Below, piece after piece: positions 1-10,155 of a DNA stretch of 64,000 nt. This stretch comes from Microvirga sp. 3-52. GTDB lineage: Bacteria; Pseudomonadota; Alphaproteobacteria; Rhizobiales; Beijerinckiaceae. The notes beneath the pieces were generated by a model. That model saw only the letters and a program-made list of their open reading frames with translations. It had not been told where the DNA came from and searched no databases. Every line of letters begins with the position of its first letter. Position 1 is the first letter of the stretch. Location: positions 124,001-188,000 of the forward strand of contig NZ_JAHAMK010000002.1 in the NCBI RefSeq assembly GCF_018383585.1, in the 5' to 3' direction. Position numbers and translations under genes: made by a program.

Positions 1-905
1 GCGCGGTCTACGCGCTGTTCGTCGGCATCGTCGAGCGCTTTACCGGGCTGCGCCTCATGTCCAACATGGCGCAGCAGGTCACCTTCGTGATGGTGCCCCC
101 GCTCCTGCTGATCTTCCTCGTGCTCGGCACCATCTTCATCGGTCTTGCGACGCCGACCGAAGGCGGCGCCATGGGCGCGCTGGGCTCTGTCATCCTGGCC
201 GCGGTCAAGCGCAAGCTCGACAACAATCCGTCCCGGTTCAACTGGACCCTCGTGCGCCAGGCCACGGAGGCGACGGCGAAGCTCTCGGCCTTCGTGCTGT
301 TCATCCTGATCGGCGCCCGGGTGTTCTCGCTCACCTTCTACGGCGTGAACGGGCACATCTGGGTCGAGCACCTGCTCACCTCGCTGCCGGGCGGACAGGT
401 CGGGTTCCTCGTGGTCGTGAACGCGCTGGTGTTCTTCCTGGCCTTCTTCCTCGACTACTTCGAGCTCGCCTTCATCATCATCCCGCTGCTCGGCCCCGCC
501 GCCGACAAGCTCGGGATCGACCTGATCTGGTTCGGCGTGATCCTGGCCGTGAACATGCAGACCTCGTTCATGCACCCGCCCTTCGGCTTCGCCCTCTTCT
601 TCCTGCGCTCGGTGGCCCCCAAGGTGCCGTATATCGACCGCTTGACCGGCAAGAAGATGGAGCCCGTCACCACCGGCCAGATCTACTGGGGCGCCGTTCC
701 CTTCGTGATCATCCAGCTCATGATGGTGGGTATCGTGATCGCCTTCCCGGGCATCGTCACGCACTACAAGGGAACGGGTCCCGTGGTCGATCCGGCGGCT
801 GTGCAGAAGAAGCTCGACGATCTGCTGGTTCCGGGCCTCGGCGATCCCGGCGATCCCGGCGGCCTCCCCGGCCTGAACTTCGACGAGCCGCCGAAGATTC
901 AGTAA
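1..905 (+). CDS. TRAP transporter large permease (DctM-like), C-terminal part, 5' end outside the window
   Basis: The open frame runs from the first bases of the window to TAA at 903-905, so only about 300 C-terminal residues are present. The segment is rich in hydrophobic helices and has the DctM-type stretch with PTEGGAMGALG near the start and NMQTSFMHPPFGFALFFLRSVAP in its middle, which is typical of the large membrane subunit of TRAP secondary transporters. These proteins use an ion gradient to import carboxylates or similar organic anions delivered by a periplasmic binding protein. The binding protein and small permease genes would lie upstream. The tail is unusual, being Gly/Pro/Asp-rich (GDPGDPGG) after the last helix. 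The substrate cannot be read from this part. Confidence 0.9.
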   Translation, partial: AVYALFVGIVERFTGLRLMSNMAQQVTFVMVPPLLLIFLVLGTIFIGLATPTEGGAMGALGSVILAAVKRKLDNNPSRFNWTLVRQATEATAKLSAFVLFILIGARVFSLTFYGVNGHIWVEHLLTSLPGGQVGFLVVVNALVFFLAFFLDYFELAFIIIPLLGPAADKLGIDLIWFGVILAVNMQTSFMHPPFGFALFFLRSVAPKVPYIDRLTGKKMEPVTTGQIYWGAVPFVIIQLMMVGIVIAFPGIVTHYKGTGPVVDPAAVQKKLDDLLVPGLGDPGDPGGLPGLNFDEPPKIQ

Positions 906-927
906 GGGCGGTTCACGCGATAAATGA

Positions 928-960
928 GAAAGGCGGGCTTTGAGGCCCGCCTTTCTTGTT
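928..960 (+). terminator. Rho-independent terminator after the TRAP permease
   Basis: A perfect 9-bp stem (AAGGCGGGC / GCCCGCCTT, 930-938 with 945-953) with a 6-base loop is followed by a T-rich tract. It lies 25 bases after the dctM stop codon. Confidence 0.85.
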
Positions 961-1017
961 TGGATCCCGGGCAAGTTATGGGCTGTCGCCAGTGAAGGCC
1001 GTCGTCTTCCTCCGCTC

Positions 1018-1108
1018 GTCATCACGGGCCTTGTGCCGGTGATCCCGATTGGTGACGCGCAGCGCTCTTCAGAAACGACATGGCCGGGACAAGTCCGGCC
1101 ATGACGAG
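1018..1108. repeat. Dispersed intergenic palindromic repeat, family A, copy 1
   Basis: The element has a first palindrome (GGCCTTGTGCCGGTGAT type), a variable GC-rich spacer and a second palindrome (ATGGCCGGGACAAGTCCGGCCAT). It matches copies at 10056 and 24259 closely and at 14449 and 32060 partially. It sits in a non-coding gap between two genes. Confidence 0.85.
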
Positions 1109-1136
1109 GATCGCGAATGAATCGAAGCGTTTGGTC

Positions 1137-1211
1137 CTACCGAACCACCTCGTCATAAAGCTCCGGTTTGAAGCCGACGAGAATACGCCCGCTGAGATCG
1201 AGAACGGCGCG
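1137..1211 (-). pseudogene. Remnant of the 3' end of an ArsC-like gene (about 25 codons)
   Basis: Translating the minus strand from about 1211 to the TAG at 1137-1139 gives a peptide ending LVGFKPELYDEVVR. This matches the C-terminus of the intact ArsC-like protein at 1982-2329, which ends LVGFKPEIYEEAVR, with only conservative changes. No upstream part of the gene is present, because the next gene stops at 1213. It is therefore a truncated duplicate of the gene tail, and the two copies bracket the intervening secreted-protein gene as diverged direct repeats. Confidence 0.8.
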
Positions 1212-1212
1212 T

Positions 1213-1956
1213 TCACCGGCGCCGATAGATCCCGGTGAAGGTGACGTTGTGGCCACCGCACATATTGTTGTCTTTCACGAGCAGATAGGAGCCCATGCGG
1301 CGCATCTGGACCCTGCAATCGTATTCGTCGGCCTTATCGTAGGGCAGCGTTCCGTTCTCGCCCATGCCGAAGGAGAGCCTGCCGCTCTCAGCTACGGCTT
1401 CTCCATCGAGCGACCCGATATTGACGGCCCCGCGCTTCATACGCTCCGGATCGGAAGCTCCCCAGCTGGCATCACCCTTGATCTTCAGCCTGCCGTGCCC
1501 GGCACCTGCTTCGATGACGATCGTCTGCTCAGGACCGCTCCGCCATTGCCCGGTCCAGCCCTCCGGCTGTCGGACGGGTGGCTCCTGCACGGGGGAGATT
1601 GAGGCCCGAGGCAGCCAGCCGTCCCTCACCACCCCTTTCGGGCTGACATAGCTGGCGCAGACGAAGTCTCCGCTGCCGCCCGAGATCACCACCTCATCGC
1701 CGGGCACGAGATAGGCCCTGTCCTTGCAGGCAACACTGTCGTTGGGGCAGCCCTTCTGAAAAACGTCGCGTTTCACGAAGTTCACACGCGGCGAGAGATT
1801 GTTGATCCTGCCGAAGGAGACCGCTCCATCCGCGTCCAGATTCTCGAGTTCATAGCCGAAGTGAAAACATCCGGCGCTGGCTGCCACGGAGGGACAGACC
1901 CAGGTGGCACCGAGAAGCACAATCCCTGCAAACTCTGTCCTGCGTACCCAGCCCAT
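1213..1956 (-). CDS. Secreted hypothetical protein with SH3-like half, 247 aa
   Basis: The N-terminus has a hydrophobic stretch ending near AASAG (about residue 28), consistent with a Sec signal peptide. Residues 30-120 contain four cysteines and a segment resembling a bacterial SH3-like domain (DRAYLVPGDEVVISGG ... GWLPRASI), as found in periplasmic proteins that bind peptidoglycan or act as lysozyme inhibitors. The C-terminal half is a separate beta-rich region (EGWTGQWRSG ... FTGIYRR) that recalls small lipocalin-like or inhibitor-like domains. I do not recognise a named family. The gene is flanked by the intact ArsC-like gene upstream and a decayed copy of that gene's 3' end downstream, so it may have entered this site. 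Confidence 0.75.
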   Translation of the reverse strand: MGWVRRTEFAGIVLLGATWVCPSVAASAGCFHFGYELENLDADGAVSFGRINNLSPRVNFVKRDVFQKGCPNDSVACKDRAYLVPGDEVVISGGSGDFVCASYVSPKGVVRDGWLPRASISPVQEPPVRQPEGWTGQWRSGPEQTIVIEAGAGHGRLKIKGDASWGASDPERMKRGAVNIGSLDGEAVAESGRLSFGMGENGTLPYDKADEYDCRVQMRRMGSYLLVKDNNMCGGHNVTFTGIYRRR

Positions 1957-1981
1957 CGCATTTCTCCCGCTGGATCGGGCT

Positions 1982-2329
1982 CTATCGGACCGCTTCCTCG
2001 TAAATCTCCGGCTTGAAGCCGACGAGAAGGCGCCCGCCGAGATCGAGCACCGGACGCTTGATCATGGAGGGCTGGTCGAGCATGAGCGCGAGCGCTTTCC
2101 GCTCGTCGAGGTCGGCCCTGTCGGTATCCGGCAACTTGCGGAAGGTCGTTCCCGCACGGTTGAGGAGCGTCTCCCAGCCGACACTGCCGGCCCAGGCTTC
2201 GAGGCGAGGACGGTCGATGCCCTCGGCCTTGTAATCGTGAAAGGTGTAAGGCACACCCTCGGCATCCAGCCAGGCGCGCGCCTTCTTCATCGTGTCGCAG
2301 TTCTTGATGCCATAAAGCGTAACCGGCAT
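1982..2329 (-). CDS. ArsC/Spx-family reductase (YffB-like), 115 aa
   Basis: The protein starts MPVTLYGIKNCDTMKKA, the signature of the YffB/ArsC branch of the thioredoxin fold, with a single Cys at position 11 in place of a CxxC pair. Pfam-type ArsC features continue with YTFHDYKAEG and a terminal RPVLDLGGRLLVGFKPE. Length is normal for the family. YffB-like proteins are glutathione-dependent thiol reductases; arsenate reduction is not established for this branch. It begins three bases after the guaA stop, so it is probably cotranscribed with guaA. The 3' end has a decayed duplicate at 1137-1211. Confidence 0.88.
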   Translation of the reverse strand: MPVTLYGIKNCDTMKKARAWLDAEGVPYTFHDYKAEGIDRPRLEAWAGSVGWETLLNRAGTTFRKLPDTDRADLDERKALALMLDQPSMIKRPVLDLGGRLLVGFKPEIYEEAVR

Positions 2330-2332
2330 CCC

Positions 2333-3889
2333 TCACTCCCACTCGATGGTGCCGGGCGGCTTCGAGGTGATGTCGTAAGTGACGCGGTTGATGCCCTTCA
2401 CCTCGTTGATGATGCGGGTCGCGACGCGGCCGAGGAAGCCCATGTCGAAGGGGTAGAAATCCGCCGTCATGCCGTCGATGGAAGTGACGGCGCGCAGGGC
2501 GCAGACGTGATCGTAGGTACGCGCATCGCCCATGACGCCGACCGTCTTGACCGGCAGCAGCACGGCGAAGGCCTGCCAGATCTGATCGTAGAGGCCCGCG
2601 TTGCGGATCTCCTCGAGGTAGATCGCATCTGCCTTGCGCAGAATGTCGAGCTTTTCGCGGGTGATCTCGCCGGGAACGCGGATGGCGAGGCCCGGACCCG
2701 GGAACGGATGGCGCCCGACGAAGGCATCGGGCAGGCCGAGCTCGCGGCCGAGCACCCTCACCTCGTCCTTGAAGAGTTCGCGCAGCGGCTCGACGAGCTT
2801 CATCTTCATGCGCTCGGGCAGGCCGCCGACATTGTGGTGGCTCTTGATGGTGACGGACGGGCCGCCGGTGAAGGAGACGCTCTCGATCACGTCGGGATAG
2901 AGCGTGCCTTGCGCCAGGAAGTCGGCGCCGCCGATCTTTTTCGCCTCCTCGTCGAACACGTCGATGAAGAGCCGGCCGATGGTCTTGCGCTTGACCTCCG
3001 GGTCCGACACGCCCTCCAGCGCACCGATGAAGAGATCCTGCGCCTGCACGTGCACGAGCGGGATGTTGTAGTGATCGCGGAAGAGCGTCACCACCTGCTC
3101 GGCTTCCGCGGCGCGCAGCAGGCCGTGGTCGACGAAGACACAGGTGAGCTGGTCGCCGATGGCCTCGTGGATCAGCACCGCGGCCACGGCGGAGTCGACG
3201 CCACCGGACAGGCCGCAGATCACCCGACCGGTACCGACCTGGGCGCGGATGCGCTCGATGGCCTCCTCGCGGAAGGCCTTCATGGTCCAATCGCCCGTGC
3301 AGCCCGCGATGTCGCGGACGAAGTTGCGGATGAGCTGGGCGCCTTGCGGCGTGTGCACCACCTCCGGGTGGAACTGCACGCCGTAGAACTTGTGCTTCTC
3401 GTCGGCCACGACCGCGAAGGGCGCGTTCTCCGATGCGGCCAGAACCTCGAAACCCTCCGGCAACCTGGTGACCCGGTCGCCGTGGCTCATCCAGACGGGA
3501 TACTTCTTGCCGACCTGCCATACGCCTTGGAACAGCGGGCTCTCGGTGAGCACCTCGACCTCGGCGCGGCCGAACTCGGAATGGTGGCCACCCTCGACCT
3601 CGCCGCCGAGCTGGGCCGCCATGGTCTGCTGCCCGTAGCAGATGCCGAAGACCGGAAGATCCGTGTCGAAGAGTTCCTGCGGTGCGCGGGGCGAGGCATC
3701 GGTCGTGACCGATTCAGGGCCGCCCGACAGGATCACGCCCTTTGGCTTCATGGTCCGGATTGCCTCAGCGGCCTTCTGGAACGGCACCACCTCCGAATAG
3801 ACGCCATCCTCACGCACGCGCCGTGCGATGAGCTGGGTCACCTGGGAGCCGAAATCGACGATGAGGATCTTGTCGTGGGTCTGGGTCAT
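2333..3889 (-). CDS. guaA: GMP synthase (glutamine-hydrolysing), 518 aa
   Basis: GuaA converts XMP, ATP and glutamine into GMP in the cytosol. The class I glutamine amidotransferase domain (residues 1-200) carries the nucleophile Cys84 in GICYGQQ and the HPEVVH histidine. The ATP pyrophosphatase domain has the P-loop [10 protein letters not shown] near residue 227. The C-terminal dimerisation domain ends GTIEWE, which is the invariant family terminus. The length matches homologues. It lies in a minus-strand block with rsmB and guaB, a synteny common in Rhizobiales, so guanine nucleotide synthesis genes are physically linked here. Confidence 0.98.
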   Translation of the reverse strand: MTQTHDKILIVDFGSQVTQLIARRVREDGVYSEVVPFQKAAEAIRTMKPKGVILSGGPESVTTDASPRAPQELFDTDLPVFGICYGQQTMAAQLGGEVEGGHHSEFGRAEVEVLTESPLFQGVWQVGKKYPVWMSHGDRVTRLPEGFEVLAASENAPFAVVADEKHKFYGVQFHPEVVHTPQGAQLIRNFVRDIAGCTGDWTMKAFREEAIERIRAQVGTGRVICGLSGGVDSAVAAVLIHEAIGDQLTCVFVDHGLLRAAEAEQVVTLFRDHYNIPLVHVQAQDLFIGALEGVSDPEVKRKTIGRLFIDVFDEEAKKIGGADFLAQGTLYPDVIESVSFTGGPSVTIKSHHNVGGLPERMKMKLVEPLRELFKDEVRVLGRELGLPDAFVGRHPFPGPGLAIRVPGEITREKLDILRKADAIYLEEIRNAGLYDQIWQAFAVLLPVKTVGVMGDARTYDHVCALRAVTSIDGMTADFYPFDMGFLGRVATRIINEVKGINRVTYDITSKPPGTIEWE

Positions 3890-3942
3890 GGCAGGTTCTT
3901 ACGGCTTTCAGGGTCGGGACAACAGTCGGAATATGAGGCTTT

Positions 3943-5241
3943 TCATGGGTTTCGCACCAGGATCGCGGCATAAAAGCCGTCGGTGCCGGTCGTGTGCGGC
4001 GTCAGCTGCAGGCCATGCGCGGTCGGGCGCACAGAGGCTTTGAGCGAGCCGAGCCCCGCCTGCTCCAACACCGTGTCGAACGGAATGGGCGAGAAGCCCG
4101 CATGGCGCTCCATGAAGGCGGAGAGCGCGTCGTCGTTCTCCTCGGGCAGGATCGAGCAGGTGATGTAGACGATGCGGCCACCGGGCTTCACGAGAGCAGC
4201 AGCCCGGTCGAGAACCGTCGCCTGCTCGTTGCGCCGAACCTCCAGACTTCCGGGCCGCAGACGCCATTTCGCATCGGGGTTGCGCCGCCAGGTGCCGATT
4301 CCGGTGCAGGGCGCATCCACGAGAACGCAATCGATCTTTCCATCCAGATCGGTCACCGCATCGGCTCTCGCACGCGGCGTGCGGACCTGGACGTTGCGCA
4401 CCCCTGCCCGGTTCAGCCGGTCATGGATCGGGGCGAGCCGGCGGGCATCGTTGTCGGTGGCGTAGATCTGACCGTGGTTCTCCATCTGAGCCGCGAGCGC
4501 CAGGGTCTTGCCGCCGCCGCCGGCGCAGAGATCGACCACCTGCTCGCCGGGTTTGGCGCCCGACAGTAGGGCGACGAGCTGCGAGCCCTCGTCCTGGATC
4601 TCGATCCAGCCCTTCAGGAATTCGGGCTCGGATTGGACCGCCGGGCCGCGTCCGTCCTCGCTCGGGGCGATCCGCAGGCCCAGCGGCGAGAGCGGCGTCT
4701 CGATGGCGTTGAGATGCGGAAGGGCATCGTGCGCCTCATCGCGGGAGGACACTTTCAGCCTGTTCACCCGCAGGTCCAGCGGAGCGCGGGTGGTGAGGGC
4801 CTGCATCTCGGGCACGAGATCGTCGCCGAAGAGCCGCCGGAGCGACGGCTCGATCCAGTTGGGGAAATCGCCGGCGACAGGGGCCGGGGCGGTGCTCAAG
4901 TCGGCCCTTTCCAGGCGCTCGCGCTCATCGGCCGTCAACGGCTCCGGGGCGAAACGCTCGCCCGAGCACAAGGCCCCGATGGCATCGGGGCTTAGCCCAC
5001 GCTGAAGTTTCAGCATACCGAGCATGATTGCGCGCGGCGTGCCCTCTCCCATGATCCAGGCGGCGGAGGCCTTCCGGCGCAGGGCGTCGTAGACGAGGCT
5101 CGCGATAGCGGCCCGGTCCTTGGAGCCGGCGAAGCGGTGCGACAGGCCCCAATCCTTCAGGGCGTCGGTCGCCGGTCGGCGGCGGGCGTCGATATCGGCC
5201 AGGATCTCGACGGCGGCGGAGATGCGAGCGGCTGGTGTCAT
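3943..5241 (-). CDS. rsmB: RsmB-type 16S rRNA (cytosine-C5) methyltransferase, 432 aa
   Basis: The N-terminal about 130 residues resemble the NusB-like RNA-binding domain of RsmB. The C-terminal catalytic domain has the SAM-binding DLCAGGGGKTLALA, the DAPCTGIGTWRRNPDAKW motif IV with its cysteine, and the TCSILPEEND motif VI cysteine that attacks the base. RsmB methylates C967 of 16S rRNA. I chose the ATG at 5241 (MTPAARISAAV). The frame is open to 5358, but that extension is not protein-like and would overlap the divergent promoter region. No strong Shine-Dalgarno is visible before 5241, so the start is the least certain part. Confidence 0.93.
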   Translation of the reverse strand: MTPAARISAAVEILADIDARRRPATDALKDWGLSHRFAGSKDRAAIASLVYDALRRKASAAWIMGEGTPRAIMLGMLKLQRGLSPDAIGALCSGERFAPEPLTADERERLERADLSTAPAPVAGDFPNWIEPSLRRLFGDDLVPEMQALTTRAPLDLRVNRLKVSSRDEAHDALPHLNAIETPLSPLGLRIAPSEDGRGPAVQSEPEFLKGWIEIQDEGSQLVALLSGAKPGEQVVDLCAGGGGKTLALAAQMENHGQIYATDNDARRLAPIHDRLNRAGVRNVQVRTPRARADAVTDLDGKIDCVLVDAPCTGIGTWRRNPDAKWRLRPGSLEVRRNEQATVLDRAAALVKPGGRIVYITCSILPEENDDALSAFMERHAGFSPIPFDTVLEQAGLGSLKASVRPTAHGLQLTPHTTGTDGFYAAILVRNP

Positions 5242-5363
5242 CGAAAAAGCACACTTAAGCTTGGCCGTATAAACGACACATTGTTTCCTATTTTCCGTCC
5301 CCATCGACAGTGGATGGTGAGGCTGCGTGCAATCCGCACGATTCCTCTTTGGAGCCACTCTCC

Positions 5364-5513
5364 ATGTTGACCCGACTGACCCGCGGCCTGATTGCCGTCG
5401 GCCTGACCCTCGCCATCGCCGCCTGCGCCACGGCCCCGGCTGCCGATCTCACGCCGCCTCCGATCAAGCAGACCGACGCCAAGACGCAGCTCGAGAGTGG
5501 CCGACGCTACTAA
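5364..5513 (+). CDS. Small lipoprotein, 49 aa
   Basis: The peptide has a short basic N-terminus, a hydrophobic stretch and a lipobox (AIAAC, Cys21), followed by a Pro/Thr-rich mature part of only 29 residues ending in ESGRRY. GGAG at 5351-5354 gives a ribosome-binding site about nine bases before ATG at 5364. The mature protein would be a lipid-anchored peptide in the cell envelope. I do not recognise a family. It is divergent from rsmB and convergent with the MAPEG gene, with a strong hairpin in between. Confidence 0.75.
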   Translation: MLTRLTRGLIAVGLTLAIAACATAPAADLTPPPIKQTDAKTQLESGRRY

Positions 5514-5521
5514 TGCGATGC

Positions 5522-5548
5522 GCGGGATGGGTGCAACGCCCATCCCGC
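5522..5548. terminator. Strong hairpin between convergent genes
   Basis: A perfect 10-bp stem (GCGGGATGGG / CCCATCCCGC) with a 7-base loop lies nine bases after the lipoprotein stop and just before the stop of the convergent MAPEG gene. There is no clear T tract on either side, so it may act as a bidirectional transcript-end structure. Confidence 0.55.
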
Positions 5549-5554
5549 CACTTC

Positions 5555-5986
5555 CTAAACGCCAGTCTCGGCCGCAAGCACCCGAATACCGAAGATGACC
5601 CACATGGCCGCCAGTATCAGCACCCCGACCACGAAGGCCTGAAAGCGCAAGGCTACCTTGTTCGAGGTTGTATGGATCGCCGCATGAACGAGGCGGCTCG
5701 TCACGAACATCCAGGACATGACCACGAAGAGCATGTCGGCCTTGCGGGTGATCAGCGCCAGCACCACGAGCACGTAGAACAGGACCGGGAGCTCGAACTG
5801 GTTATGGTACGCGTTCTGAACCTGCAGGATACGACCGGGCCAGTTGCGCTCGCCCAGGGCGATGTCCTTCACCTTCACCTCGCCGGCCCGCAGGCTGCTC
5901 AGCCGCGAACTGCCCATCCAAAGCAGCAGGATGAGGGTCAGGGCGACCTGAACGTAGACCGGGAGGAGAATGGCGGTGATGCTCAT
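5555..5986 (-). CDS. MAPEG-family integral membrane protein, 143 aa
   Basis: Four hydrophobic helices and the sequence GERNWPGRILQVQNAYHNQFELPVLFYVL, with its asparagine- and glutamate-containing core, identify the MAPEG family (microsomal glutathione S-transferase-like). Bacterial members are small inner-membrane proteins of mostly unknown substrate. The gene lies between guaB and rsmB on the same strand, 21 bases after the guaB stop, and is probably read through from guaB. Confidence 0.85.
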   Translation of the reverse strand: MSITAILLPVYVQVALTLILLLWMGSSRLSSLRAGEVKVKDIALGERNWPGRILQVQNAYHNQFELPVLFYVLVVLALITRKADMLFVVMSWMFVTSRLVHAAIHTTSNKVALRFQAFVVGVLILAAMWVIFGIRVLAAETGV

Positions 5987-6007
5987 GGGTGGGAACTCGA
6001 CTGAAGC

Positions 6008-7660
<1,653 letters not shown>

Positions 7661-7676
7661 CTAAGTCCTGCGAGTC

Positions 7677-9113
7677 ATGCGCCAATCCCGCCTTCTCCCG
7701 CTGATCATCGCCACAGCCTTGTTCATGGAGAACACGGATTCGACGGTGATCTCCACCTCGCTGCCGATGATCGCGGAAAGCCTGGGGACGGATCCTATCG
7801 CCCTCAAGCTGGCGCTGACCTCCTATCTGGTGAGCCTCGCCATCTTCATCCCGATCTCCGGCTGGATGGCGGATAAGTACGGCGCCCGAACCATCTTCAC
7901 CGCTGCCATCGGCGTGTTCATGGCAGGCTCGCTCGCCTGCGCAGCCTCAAACTCCCTCGAATGGTTCGTCATTGCCCGCTTCGTCCAGGGCGCCGGCGGG
8001 GCCATGATGGTGCCGGTCGGCCGCCTCGTGCTTCTGCGGAGCGTCCAGCGCAGCGAGGTGGTGCAGGCGCTCGCGACCCTGACGATCCCGGCGCTCGTCG
8101 GCCCGATCGTCGGACCGCCGCTCGGCGGCTTCATCACCGAGTACTTCAACTGGCGCTGGATCTTCTTCATCAACATCCCCATCGGCATCCTCGGCATCGT
8201 GTTGGCGACCCTCTACGTGCCGAACATCAGAGAGGATGATACGCCGCCGCTGGATTTCATCGGCTTCCTGCTCTCGGGCTTCGGCTTCGCGCTGCTCATG
8301 CTGGGCTTCGCCTCCGGCGGGCGCCACCTCATCCCGGCGGAGATCTCGACCGGCTGCGTGGTGATCGGCGCGATCTGCCTCGTCCTCTATGTCTTCCACG
8401 CGCGGCGCACGCCGTATCCGGTCCTGCAACTTCGCCTGCTGAAAATTCCGACCTTCCGCATCAGCGTGGTCGGCGGCTTCCTCTTCCGTATCGGCATCGG
8501 TGCCATCCCGTTCCTGCTGCCGCTGATGCTGCAGGTCGGCTTCGGGCTCAGTCCTTTGGCCTCGGGCTCGCTCACCTTCATCGCGGCCGTGGGCGCCCTG
8601 TTCATGAAGACCATGGCCAAGCGCATCCTCGAGCGGACGGGCTTCCGCAGGCTCTTGATCGTCAATGCGTTCATCGGCGCGGGCTTCGTCGCCGCCAACG
8701 GGTTCTTCACACCCGAGACGCCCCACTGGCTGATCATGATCATTCTCCTGGTCGGCGGTTGCTTCCGCTCACTCCAGTTCACCAGCCTCAACGCCATCGG
8801 CTATGCGGAAATCTCAAACCGCGAGATGAGCTACGCCACGAGCCTGTCGAGCGCCCTCCAGCAGGTCTCGCTCAGCATCGGCGTGGCCTTCGGGGCGTTC
8901 GTGCTGGAGGCCGCCGCAAGCCTCGATGGCGATGCCACGATCACGGCCGCTGATTTCGGCCCGGCCTTTTGGGCCGTTGCGACGGTGTCCGCCCTGGCCG
9001 GCTTCGTCTTCGTAGGACTTACGCCGACAGCCGGCGCCGAGATGTCGGGACACAAGATTGTGAAGGAAAAAGCTCCTTCGACGGGCCTCGGAGACGGTAT
9101 GTCCGGCCGTTAG
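7677..9113 (+). CDS. MFS drug/proton antiporter, DHA2 (EmrB/QacA) type, 478 aa
   Basis: A polytopic membrane protein with many hydrophobic helices. Family marks are MENTDSTVISTSLPMIAESL in helix 1, GWMADKYGARTIF in the loop 2-3 motif A, and GPIVGPPLGGFITEYFNWRWIFFINIPIG for the antiporter motif C and the EmrB-type segment. These exporters move lipophilic compounds out in exchange for protons. No membrane fusion protein gene lies beside it, so it probably acts alone in the inner membrane. It is divergent from guaB across about 175 bases. The substrate is unknown. Confidence 0.9.
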   Translation: MRQSRLLPLIIATALFMENTDSTVISTSLPMIAESLGTDPIALKLALTSYLVSLAIFIPISGWMADKYGARTIFTAAIGVFMAGSLACAASNSLEWFVIARFVQGAGGAMMVPVGRLVLLRSVQRSEVVQALATLTIPALVGPIVGPPLGGFITEYFNWRWIFFINIPIGILGIVLATLYVPNIREDDTPPLDFIGFLLSGFGFALLMLGFASGGRHLIPAEISTGCVVIGAICLVLYVFHARRTPYPVLQLRLLKIPTFRISVVGGFLFRIGIGAIPFLLPLMLQVGFGLSPLASGSLTFIAAVGALFMKTMAKRILERTGFRRLLIVNAFIGAGFVAANGFFTPETPHWLIMIILLVGGCFRSLQFTSLNAIGYAEISNREMSYATSLSSALQQVSLSIGVAFGAFVLEAAASLDGDATITAADFGPAFWAVATVSALAGFVFVGLTPTAGAEMSGHKIVKEKAPSTGLGDGMSGR

Positions 9114-9150
9114 AGCGCGCTACTCTCCTGCCTCGGATCAGGAGGCCCCT

Positions 9151-10008
9151 ATGGATCAGCGCATCATCGACCTCTACGACGACTTCACCCATGGCGGCAT
9201 GAGCCGCCGCAGCTTCATCGACAAGCTCGCTGCATTGGCCGGAAGCACGGCGGCCGCGACGGCCCTGCTGCCGATCCTGCAGAACAATTATGCCCAGGCG
9301 CAGACGGTCCCCGAGAACGATCCGCGGATCACTGCCGAAACCGTGGATATCCCTGGCACTCCGGGGCTCAAGGGCTATCTGGTCAAGCCGAAAGATGCCG
9401 CGGGCAAGCTGCCGACCGTCATCGTCATCCACGAGAATCGGGGTCTCAACCCGCACATCAAGGATGTAACGAGGCGCATGGCCGCCGAGGGGTTTATAGC
9501 GCTCGGGGTCGATTATCTCTCGCCCATGGGCGGAACGCCTACCGACGAGGACAAGGGCCGCGAGATGATTGGTCAATTGAAGCAGCCGGACGTCATCACC
9601 TATGGCAAGGCGGCGGTGGCCTACCTGAAGGGACGCCCGGACAGCAACGGCAAGGTCGGTGCCATCGGGTTCTGCTGGGGCGGCGGCGCGGTGAACAACC
9701 TCGCAGTCAACGAGCCGAACCTGAATGCAGGCGTCGCCTATTACGGTGGCCAGCCCAAGCCGGAGGACGTGCCGAAGATCAACGCCGCGATGATGATGCA
9801 CTATGGCGGGCTCGACGAGCGCATCAACGCGGGCATTCCCGCTTACGAGGCGGCGCTGAAGCAGGCGGGAAAGACCTACGAGATCTACGTCTACGAAGGC
9901 GCCAACCACGCCTTCAATAACGACACCAACGCGGCGCGCTACGACAAGGAGGCGTCGGATCTCGCCTGGAGGCGGACGGTCGAATTCCTGAAGAAGAACC
10001 TGGCGTAA
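9151..10008 (+). CDS. Dienelactone hydrolase family protein with Tat-like signal, 285 aa
   Basis: AGGAGG precedes the ATG by six bases. The N-terminus has SRRSFIDKLAALAG followed by a hydrophobic segment, a twin-arginine-type export signal, with a likely processing site near YAQAQT (about residue 50). The alpha/beta hydrolase domain carries the nucleophile cysteine in GFCWGGG, the aspartate in YGGLDERIN and the histidine in NHAFNND, the Cys-Asp-His triad of dienelactone hydrolases. Exported members like this (YghX-like) are not proven to act on dienelactone; another ester or lactone is possible. It appears to be a single-gene transcript. Confidence 0.88.
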   Translation: MDQRIIDLYDDFTHGGMSRRSFIDKLAALAGSTAAATALLPILQNNYAQAQTVPENDPRITAETVDIPGTPGLKGYLVKPKDAAGKLPTVIVIHENRGLNPHIKDVTRRMAAEGFIALGVDYLSPMGGTPTDEDKGREMIGQLKQPDVITYGKAAVAYLKGRPDSNGKVGAIGFCWGGGAVNNLAVNEPNLNAGVAYYGGQPKPEDVPKINAAMMMHYGGLDERINAGIPAYEAALKQAGKTYEIYVYEGANHAFNNDTNAARYDKEASDLAWRRTVEFLKKNLA

Positions 10009-10055
10009 CGGAGTCTTGACAGCGCCGTCCCAAGGTTGCGCGCGCACTCCGACTT

Positions 10056-10147
10056 GTCATCACCGGCCTTGTGCCGGTGATCCCGATCGGTTGAGGCGCC
10101 GCGCTCTTCCATATCGAGATGGCCAGGACAAGCCCGGCCATGACGGC
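10056..10147. repeat. Family A intergenic palindromic repeat, copy 2
   Basis: Same two-palindrome layout as the copy at 1018: CACCGGCCTTGTGCCGGTGAT, then a spacer, then ATGGCCAGGACAAGCCCGGCCAT. It occupies nearly the whole gap between two convergent genes. Confidence 0.9.
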
Positions 10148-10155
10148 ATTAGCTG

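Noticed and set aside
1904-3973. A 689-codon open frame on the plus strand opposite guaA
   Set aside because: It is the antisense shadow of guaA and its neighbours; high GC keeps antisense frames open. The same holds for long frames opposite guaB, topA, parE and the ABC operon.
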